From NCBI GenBank assembly GCA_027484885.1, contig JAIXSD010000205.1:1-5802 (forward strand): a DNA stretch of 5,802 bases, given 5' to 3'. Each line of letters begins with the position of its first letter. The stretch's first letter is position 1. Shown piece by piece: positions 1-5,802 of the stretch. The DNA comes from Rubrivivax sp. (GTDB lineage Bacteria > Pseudomonadota > Gammaproteobacteria > Burkholderiales > Burkholderiaceae_C). The notes under the pieces were generated by a model. That model did not search any database. It had not been told where the DNA came from and saw only the letters and a program-made list of their open reading frames with translations. Both the position numbers and the translations under genes were made by a program.

Positions 1-779
1 TTCTCGGCCACCAGCACCACGACCACGGGCACGATCAGCAGCAAGGCCTGGGGCTCGAAGACCGGGCTGGCAAAACGCGGCAGGCCCACCCAGGCGGCGC
101 TCGCCACGCCCGAGAGGTCGATCGGCTTGCCCAGGCCCAGGCCATTGGTCAGCAGCGCGTAGAGCAGGCTGGCGGCCAGCAGGCCCAGCAAGATCAGCAG
201 GCGCTGGGCCATGCCGCGGCTGTACACCGCCACCAGGGCCACGCTCAGAAAGGTGGCGCCCTGCATCCAGGCATCGAAGCCGGTGGGCGCCATGTTCTTG
301 ATCGGAATGGCGGCCAGGTTCAGGCCGATCACGGCCACCACGGCACCGGTCACCACCGGCGGCATCAGGCGCTCGATCCAGCCGGTGCCCAGCCAGGACA
401 CGAGGGCGCCGATCGCAAAGTAGACCGCGCCGCAGGCGATGATGCCGCCCAGGGCCAGTCCGATATTGGCGTTAGGTCCCGCACCGGTGTAGCCAGTGGC
501 GGCGATCACCACACCGATGAAGGCGAAGCTCGACCCCAGATAGCTGGGCACGCGGCCGCCCACCATCAGGAAGAAGATCAGGGTGCCGATGCCGCTCATC
601 AGGATGGCGACATTGGGGTCGAAGCCCATCAGCAGCGGCGCCAGCACCGTGGCGCCGAACATGGCGATCACATGCTGCAAGCCCATGGCCAGGGTTTGCG
701 GCCAAGGCAGGCGCTCGTCGGTCTGCACCGCCTGCCCGTCCCGGGCCGGCACCTCACGCCAATTGAAAAGTCCGCTCAT
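1..779 (-). CDS. RutG/UraA-like pyrimidine (uracil) permease, NCS2 family, partial (C-terminus beyond left edge)
   Basis: Inner-membrane nucleobase:cation symporter of the NCS2/NAT family, expected to import uracil or a related pyrimidine with protons. The frame opens with ATG at 779 (MSGLFNWREV) and runs without a stop off the left edge. It gives 259 complete codons of a family length near 430-440, so the N-terminal 60% is present. The first 28 residues are polar. Hydrophobic segments follow from about residue 31. Visible family marks are the TM1 QH pair (35-36) in QHVIAMFGATVLAP, PSYLGSSFAF (78-87), RLMPPVVTGAVV (137-148) and GLGLGKPIDL (213-222). The last residue, Glu259 in VVLVAE, probably matches the substrate-binding TM8 glutamate of UraA. 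By memory, similarity to E. coli RutG is high along the whole fragment, so a pyrimidine is favoured over xanthine or urate. A GGAG lies 10 nt before the ATG. No other rut gene is visible, so I give no symbol. Confidence 0.9.
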   Translation of the reverse strand, partial: MSGLFNWREVPARDGQAVQTDERLPWPQTLAMGLQHVIAMFGATVLAPLLMGFDPNVAILMSGIGTLIFFLMVGGRVPSYLGSSFAFIGVVIAATGYTGAGPNANIGLALGGIIACGAVYFAIGALVSWLGTGWIERLMPPVVTGAVVAVIGLNLAAIPIKNMAPTGFDAWMQGATFLSVALVAVYSRGMAQRLLILLGLLAASLLYALLTNGLGLGKPIDLSGVASAAWVGLPRFASPVFEPQALLLIVPVVVVLVAE

Positions 780-821
780 GCTGCGTGCGCTCCATCTTGT
801 TGTTTGTGAATGATGCCGCGC

Positions 822-827
822 AGTGTA
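822..827 (-). promoter_or_regulatory. possible -10 element for the permease gene (weak)
   Basis: On the minus strand the hexamer TACACT lies about 43 nt before the permease ATG. It would give a leader of roughly 35 nt. The matching -35 position holds only a poor hexamer (GTCGGA or similar). I see no convincing sigma-54 site (TGGCAC-N5-TTGCA) and no NtrC box (GCAC-N5/6-GGTGC) between 780 and 878. The 97-nt gap to ntrC suggests either its own promoter or read-through from ntrBC. Confidence 0.2.
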
Positions 828-878
828 GTGAGGCCGGCCCGGCTCCGACCCCGGGCTTGCACGCAGCCCTGATGGGCC

Positions 879-2402
<1,524 letters not shown>

Positions 2403-2411
2403 GCGGCGGGG

Positions 2412-2416
2412 TCCCT
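2412..2416 (-). promoter_or_regulatory. ribosome binding site of ntrC
   Basis: AGGGA on the minus strand, 9 nt before the ATG at 2402. It lies in the short ntrB-ntrC gap and supports this start, with ntrC translated independently rather than by overlap coupling. Confidence 0.6.
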
Positions 2417-2445
2417 CTAGGAAATGCCAGAGCTATGGGCCAGGG

Positions 2446-3591
2446 CTAAGGCAAGGGCAAGGTGATGCGAAAGTCGGTCCGGCCCGGCTCGCTCTCGCAG
2501 TCGATCATGCCTTGGTGCTGTTGGGCGATCGTCTGCGCCAGCGTCAGGCCGAGGCCGGAACCGCCTTCTCGCCCCGACACCAGGGGGAAGAAGATGCGAT
2601 CACGGATCTCGGCCGGAATTCCGGGGCCGTTGTCCTCGACATGCAATTCCAATGCCAAGCGCCAGCGTTGTTTACCAATCGTCACCTGTCGGGCCACCCG
2701 CGTGCGCAAGGTGATGCAGGCATCACCGGTCGCCATGCGGGATTGCAAGGCTTGGGCCGCGTTCTGCACGATGTTGAGCACGGCCTGAATCAGCTGCTCG
2801 CGGTCGCCGCGGAAGTCGGGCAGCGAGGTGTCGTAGTCGCGCTTGATCGACAGGCCACGCGGATGCTCGACCAGCACCAGGGCGCGCACCCGCTCGCAGA
2901 CCTCGTGGATGTTGACATCGGCCACCACCGGCGCATGGCGGTGCGGCGCCAGCAGGCGGTCAACCAGGCTTTGCAGGCGATCGACCTCGTGGATGATGAC
3001 TTGGGTGTACTCGCTGAGCTCGGCCCCCATCTCTGTGGGTGCCAGCTCCATGGCCAGCAGCTGCGCCGCGCCGCGAATGCCGCCCAGCGGGTTCTTGATT
3101 TCGTGCGCCAGATTGCGCGTCAGCTCCTTGGTGGCCTGCACCTGGTCGAGCGTGCGCTCTTCGCGGTCCTGACGGGTTTGCTGGGCGTTCTCGATCAGCT
3201 CGATCAAGACCAGATCACCGCCGCGCGGCGCGGCCGAGCCGGCCTCCAGCTGCGAGACGATCACATGGACCGGCACCAGCACCTCGTGCGGGCGCACACC
3301 ACGGCGCAGCAGGGCATCGAAGCGGCTGCTGGAATAGGCGTTGCGGGCCACGCCCTCGACCGTGTCGCGCAGGCGGCCGGCTTCGGCAAACCAGTCGTAG
3401 AGGCTGCTGCGCTGCACGGCGCGGCGCGACAGGCCCATGACGTTTTCAAACGCGGTGTTGGCAAACAGGCATTCGCCGTCCGGGCGGACCACGGCCACCA
3501 TGGTGGCCAGCATGTCCAGGGCATCGAACACCGGCGGTGTCCGCTCGGCCTCGGTCAGAGGCACGGAATGGGTGGGAGCACTGGGGCTCAT
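2446..3591 (-). CDS. glnL: Nitrogen regulation sensor histidine kinase/phosphatase NtrB (NR-II, GlnL)
   Basis: A 381-residue soluble sensor kinase that phosphorylates NtrC when nitrogen is short. With unmodified PII bound, it dephosphorylates NtrC. No membrane segment is seen, as usual for NtrB. A PAS-like sensor region covers about 22-131 (LDMLATMVAVVRPDGECLFAN). The HisKA H-box NLAHEIKNPLGGIRGAAQLL (160-179) carries the phosphorylated His163. The ATPase part has the N-box NIVQNAAQAL (273-282), the G1 box EDNGPGIP (319-326), and the G2 box GGSGLGLTLAQ (343-353). The protein ends in ITLPLP. Every catalytic box is intact. E. coli NtrB has 349 residues, and the extra length here is mostly at the N-terminus and around 115-125. 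The ATG at 3591 has AGGAG 8 nt upstream and starts just before the PAS region. The gap is 57 nt to the upstream small gene and 43 nt to ntrC, consistent with an ntrBC operon. Confidence 0.96.
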   Translation of the reverse strand: MSPSAPTHSVPLTEAERTPPVFDALDMLATMVAVVRPDGECLFANTAFENVMGLSRRAVQRSSLYDWFAEAGRLRDTVEGVARNAYSSSRFDALLRRGVRPHEVLVPVHVIVSQLEAGSAAPRGGDLVLIELIENAQQTRQDREERTLDQVQATKELTRNLAHEIKNPLGGIRGAAQLLAMELAPTEMGAELSEYTQVIIHEVDRLQSLVDRLLAPHRHAPVVADVNIHEVCERVRALVLVEHPRGLSIKRDYDTSLPDFRGDREQLIQAVLNIVQNAAQALQSRMATGDACITLRTRVARQVTIGKQRWRLALELHVEDNGPGIPAEIRDRIFFPLVSGREGGSGLGLTLAQTIAQQHQGMIDCESEPGRTDFRITLPLP

Positions 3592-3599
3592 GAGAACAA

Positions 3600-3604
3600 C
3601 TCCT
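3600..3604 (-). promoter_or_regulatory. ribosome binding site of ntrB
   Basis: AGGAG on the minus strand, 8 nt before the ATG at 3591. It is the strongest Shine-Dalgarno match in the window and settles the ntrB start. Confidence 0.75.
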
Positions 3605-3648
3605 GGGTGCCGCTGCGCGCGCCCCAGACCGGCGACGATGGCCGGGCC

Positions 3649-4257
3649 TCAGGACGGCAGCTTGCTGATTTCGCGTTTGAGCGCCGCGACATCGCTCTCC
3701 TGGCGCGCGATGCTGGCTTTGAGCTCGGCCATGCGGTCCAGGTAGCGCTGGTAGTTGCGCTCGTCGGCGCGTCGCTCGGCGTTGCCGCCGGCGTACTCAC
3801 GCTGCGTGCTGGCCAGGCGTTCCTCGGCCTCGCGCAGCTCGGTTTCCAGCACGCGGCGGCGCTCGTTGTCGCGGCTGCGCTGCTGGCTGGGGTCGACCCG
3901 GCCGCCATCGCTGCTGCTGCGCGCCGCAGGCGTGCTGCCGGCTTCACCATGCGAGCCCCCGGCCGTGCCTGCCGTGCCCGCCTTGGGCTTGGGCGACTGC
4001 ACCACGGTGATGGGCGAACCCTCGATGGTGCGGCAGCCCTTTTCCGATGCTTCCTTGGCCGACAAGGCGTCGGTGTAGAGCACCGGCGGGCCGGGGCAGC
4101 GGTAGACCGTGCCCTGGGCCTGGGCGCCCGAGGCCAGGGCCGAGATGAGCGCAGCGGCACTCCAAACGGCCCATTTCGGCAGACCGGCTCGGGCACTCTT
4201 GCGGATCGAAGTCATCGGCGAAGCGGATCGGATCAACATGGCGCGATTGTGGCCCAT
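3649..4257 (-). CDS. Secreted DUF4124-like protein with C-terminal coiled coil, function unknown
   Basis: Small protein probably exported to the periplasm; its role is unknown. Coordinates give the longest ATG frame (202 residues). Met15 (ATG at 4215) looks like the better start, because from there the protein has a normal signal peptide: a basic stretch (MTSIRKSARAGLPK), a hydrophobic core (WAVWSAAALISALA) and an AQA cleavage site near residue 47. No start has a good Shine-Dalgarno site. The mature part begins TVYRCPGPPVLYTDALSAKEA and continues to GCRTIEG, with Cys54 and Cys75 possibly forming a disulfide. This resembles the DUF4124 pattern of a tyrosine-arginine-cysteine followed by a YTD and a second cysteine. 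A Ser/Gly/Pro-rich linker (about 86-125) leads to a charged helical tail (about 128-199) with heptad-like leucines and alanines. It lies after the glnA terminator and 57 nt before ntrB, so it may be the first gene of the ntrBC transcript. Confidence 0.82.
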   Translation of the reverse strand: MGHNRAMLIRSASPMTSIRKSARAGLPKWAVWSAAALISALASGAQAQGTVYRCPGPPVLYTDALSAKEASEKGCRTIEGSPITVVQSPKPKAGTAGTAGGSHGEAGSTPAARSSSDGGRVDPSQQRSRDNERRRVLETELREAEERLASTQREYAGGNAERRADERNYQRYLDRMAELKASIARQESDVAALKREISKLPS

Positions 4258-4276
4258 GTGCCGTGTCCGCAGTCAA
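4246..4276 (-). promoter_or_regulatory. possible sigma-70 promoter for the small secreted protein and ntrBC (weak)
   Basis: On the minus strand, TTGACT (4271-4276) is followed after 19 nt by CACAAT (4246-4251). The -35 is good; the spacing is 1-2 nt longer than ideal. It lies after the glnA terminator, where a new promoter would be needed. If real, transcription would begin near 4239, inside the long reading frame, which would force the use of the ATG at 4215. Confidence 0.25.
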
Positions 4277-4303
4277 CGCACAAACCCGCTGAATCCCGCC
4301 TTG

Positions 4304-4327
4304 TCCTGCGCAACCCACAGCACAGGA
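4304..4327 (-). other. small inverted repeat in the leader of the secreted-protein gene
   Basis: On the minus strand TCCTGTGC and GCGCAGGA can pair over 8 bp, including one G-U wobble, around an 8-nt loop. No U run follows, so it is not an intrinsic terminator. It lies between the glnA terminator and the possible promoter. It may be chance in GC-rich DNA. Confidence 0.25.
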
Positions 4328-4343
4328 ACCAGCGCCGGGCATG

Positions 4344-4369
4344 AAAAAGGACGGCCGAGGCCGTCCTTT
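4344..4369 (-). terminator. Rho-independent terminator of glnA
   Basis: On the minus strand AAAGGACGGC, loop CTCG, then GCCGTCCTTT form a perfect 10- to 11-bp stem that runs into TTTTT. The U run occurs only in the minus-strand transcript; the plus strand has three Ts. The hairpin starts 72 nt after the glnA stop codon. It separates glnA from the downstream regulatory genes, so ntrBC expression needs read-through or its own promoter. Confidence 0.93.
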
Positions 4370-4374
4370 GCGCG

Positions 4375-4388
4375 GAGCCTTGCGGCTC
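4375..4388 (-). other. GNRA-tetraloop hairpin in glnA 3' UTR
   Basis: On the minus strand GAGCC-GCAA-GGCTC forms a 5-bp stem closed by GCAA, a stable GNRA-type tetraloop. It lies 5 nt before the terminator stem. It is short, and chance is possible, but together with its neighbours it makes the glnA 3' UTR almost fully structured. Confidence 0.4.
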
Positions 4389-4396
4389 GTGAAAGC

Positions 4397-4434
4397 CCGG
4401 CCTGCAGCGCACATCACGGCACGCTGGAGGCCGG
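4397..4434 (-). other. Long interrupted hairpin directly after the glnA stop codon
   Basis: On the minus strand CCGGCCT, C, CAGCG, a 12-nt loop, CGCTG, C, AGGCCGG forms 12 Watson-Crick pairs with a single C-C mismatch. Up to three further mostly wobble pairs are possible in the loop. It begins 6 nt after the glnA stop codon. No U run follows, so it is not itself a terminator. It could protect the mRNA 3' end, be part of a small RNA released from the 3' UTR, or be a copy of a dispersed palindromic repeat. Confidence 0.5.
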
Positions 4435-4440
4435 CGGCCA

Positions 4441-5802
4441 TCACAGGGCGTAGTACATGTCGAACTCGACCGGGTGGGTCGCCATGCGCAGGCGAGTAAC
4501 TTCCTGCATCTTCAGGTCGATGTAGGCGTCAATGTAAGCATCGGTGAACACGCCACCCTTGGTCAGGAAGGCACGGTCCTTGTCCAGCGCTTCCAGGGCC
4601 TGGTCCAGGCTGTGGCAGACGGTGGGCACCAGCGCGTCTTCTTCCGGCGGCAGGTGGTACAGGTCCTTGGTGGCGGCTTCGCCAGGGTGGATCTTGTTTT
4701 CCACGCCGTCCAGACCAGCCATGAGCAGGGCGGCGAAGCACAGGTAGGGGTTGGCCGAAGGATCGGGGAAGCGAGCCTCGACGCGGCGGCCCTTGGGGTT
4801 GGCCACGTAGGGGATGCGGATCGAGGCCGAGCGGTTCTTGGCCGAATAGGCCAGCTTCACCGGGGCTTCGAAGCCGGGGACCAGACGCTTGTAGCTGTTG
4901 GTGCCGGGGTTGGTGATGGCGTTCAGGGCACGGGCGTGCTTGATGATGCCGCCGATGTAGTACAGGGCGAAGTCGCTCAGACCGGCGTAGCCGTCACCGG
5001 CAAACAGGTTCTTGCCGTCCTTCCAGACCGACTGGTGCACATGCATGCCGCTGCCGTTGTCGCCGACCAGGGGCTTGGGCATGAAAGTGGCAGTCTTGCC
5101 GTAGGCATGGGCCACGTTCTGGATCACGTACTTTTGCAGCTGGGTCCAGTCGGCGCGCTCGACCAGGGAGCTGAACTTGGTGCCGATTTCCATCTGGCCG
5201 GCGTTCGCCACTTCGTGGTGGTGCACTTCAACCGGGATGCCCAGTTGTTCCAGGATCAAGCACATTTCCGAGCGCATGTCCTGGCCGCTGTCGACCGGGG
5301 GCACGGGGAAGTAGCCACCCTTGACGGTCGGACGGTAGCCGGTGTTGCCGTGCTCGTATTCCTTGCCGGTGTTCCAGGCGCCTTCTTCGGATTCGATCTT
5401 GAAGAAGGAACCCGACATGTCGTTGGCCCAACGCACCGAGTCGAAGATGAAGAATTCGGGCTCAGGACCAAAGTAGGCGGTGTCGCCCAGGCCCGAGGCC
5501 TTCAGATAGGCTTCAGCGCGCTTGGCCAGCGAGCGGGGATCGCGCTCATAGGCCTTGCCGTCGGCCGGGTCGACCACGTCGCAGGACAGGATCAGGGTCG
5601 GCTCTTCGAAGAAAGGGTCGATATTGGCCGTGTTCGGATCGGGCATGAGCAGCATGTCCGAAGCTTCAATGCCCTTCCAGCCTGCGATGGACGAGCCGTC
5701 GAAAGCATGGCCGGAGACGAACTTGTCTTCGTCGAAGTGCGAAACCGGCACGGTCACGTGCTGTTCCTTGCCACGGGTGTCGGTGAAACGGAAGTCAACA
5801 AA
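4441..5802 (-). CDS. glnA: Glutamine synthetase type I (GSI-beta), partial at the N-terminus (right edge)
   Basis: Cytoplasmic dodecameric enzyme that makes glutamine from glutamate, ammonium and ATP, the entry point of ammonium assimilation. The frame is open to the right edge ([16 protein letters not shown]) and has 453 residues here. By alignment from memory with E. coli GlnA (469 residues), about 16 N-terminal residues are missing. In fragment numbering, FDGSS is at 34-38 and the metal-binding GPEPEFF at 112-118. Further on are [38 protein letters not shown] and [25 protein letters not shown]. Tyr382 in [10 protein letters not shown] matches the adenylylation site Tyr397 of E. coli, so the enzyme is presumably controlled by GlnE. 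The protein ends in FDMYYAL. An internal GTG at 5757 is a Val codon, not the start. The promoter, probably NtrC- and sigma-54-dependent, lies outside the window. A strong terminator follows. Confidence 0.98.
   Translation of the reverse strand, partial: FVDFRFTDTRGKEQHVTVPVSHFDEDKFVSGHAFDGSSIAGWKGIEASDMLLMPDPNTANIDPFFEEPTLILSCDVVDPADGKAYERDPRSLAKRAEAYLKASGLGDTAYFGPEPEFFIFDSVRWANDMSGSFFKIESEEGAWNTGKEYEHGNTGYRPTVKGGYFPVPPVDSGQDMRSEMCLILEQLGIPVEVHHHEVANAGQMEIGTKFSSLVERADWTQLQKYVIQNVAHAYGKTATFMPKPLVGDNGSGMHVHQSVWKDGKNLFAGDGYAGLSDFALYYIGGIIKHARALNAITNPGTNSYKRLVPGFEAPVKLAYSAKNRSASIRIPYVANPKGRRVEARFPDPSANPYLCFAALLMAGLDGVENKIHPGEAATKDLYHLPPEEDALVPTVCHSLDQALEALDKDRAFLTKGGVFTDAYIDAYIDLKMQEVTRLRMATHPVEFDMYYAL

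Noticed and set aside
839..878. Terminator after ntrC
   Set aside because: On the minus strand a 6-bp GCCCGG/CCGGGC stem and a 4-bp GCCC/GGGC stem can form, but neither is followed by a U run. In DNA this GC-rich, they are expected by chance.
780..878. NtrC box or sigma-54 promoter before the permease
   Set aside because: I searched by eye for GCAC-N5/6-GGTGC and TGGCAC-N5-TTGCA. Nothing close enough was found.
3588..4196. Second minus-strand frame of 202 codons over the secreted-protein gene
   Set aside because: It is Arg/Pro/Ala/Ser-rich with no domain. The overlapping frame at 3649-4257 has a signal peptide, a cysteine motif and a coiled coil, so it is the real gene.
3944..4444. Minus-strand frame of 166 codons spanning the glnA terminator
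   Set aside because: It would start inside the end of glnA, cross the intrinsic terminator, and overlap the secreted-protein gene out of frame. No domain is visible.
5755..5757. GTG at 5757 as the start of glnA
   Set aside because: The frame stays open to the window edge and encodes the conserved GlnA N-terminal segment [14 protein letters not shown], so the GTG is an internal valine.

Overview
The window reads as chromosomal DNA from a high-GC betaproteobacterium, probably of the order Burkholderiales. This is inferred from base composition, from a GlnA of the adenylylated type, and from the order glnA, small secreted DUF4124-type protein, ntrB, ntrC. No mobile element, CRISPR array, tRNA or rRNA is visible. 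All five supported genes lie on the minus strand, so the window is best read from right to left.

From the right edge: glnA (glutamine synthetase, 4441-5802) lacks only its first codons, which lie outside the window. It is followed by about 100 nt of unusually structured 3' untranslated RNA: a long interrupted hairpin, a small GNRA-loop hairpin, and then a textbook intrinsic terminator at 4344-4369. Next is a gene for a small secreted protein with a DUF4124-like start and a coiled-coil tail (3649-4257, start uncertain). Then come ntrB/glnL (2446-3591), the nitrogen sensor kinase/phosphatase, and ntrC/glnG (879-2402), the sigma-54 enhancer-binding response regulator. They are 43 nt apart with good ribosome binding sites, so they are probably co-transcribed. 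After 97 nt with only weak regulatory signals comes the first 259 codons of a nucleobase permease of the NCS2 family, closest by eye to the RutG/UraA pyrimidine transporters. It is cut by the left edge.

Functionally this is a nitrogen-assimilation block. GlnA fixes ammonium into glutamine. NtrB senses nitrogen state through PII and sets the phosphorylation of NtrC. NtrC-P with sigma-54 RNA polymerase drives glnA and nitrogen-scavenging genes. Uptake of pyrimidines as a nitrogen source is a known NtrC-controlled activity in enterobacteria (the rut operon), which fits the permease next to ntrC. All catalytic motifs of the regulators and enzyme are intact.

I do not see an undescribed multi-gene system. 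The points most worth a second look are the structured glnA 3' UTR (a possible 3'-UTR-derived small RNA), the conserved-looking secreted protein wedged between glnA and ntrBC, and the expanded low-complexity linker in NtrC.
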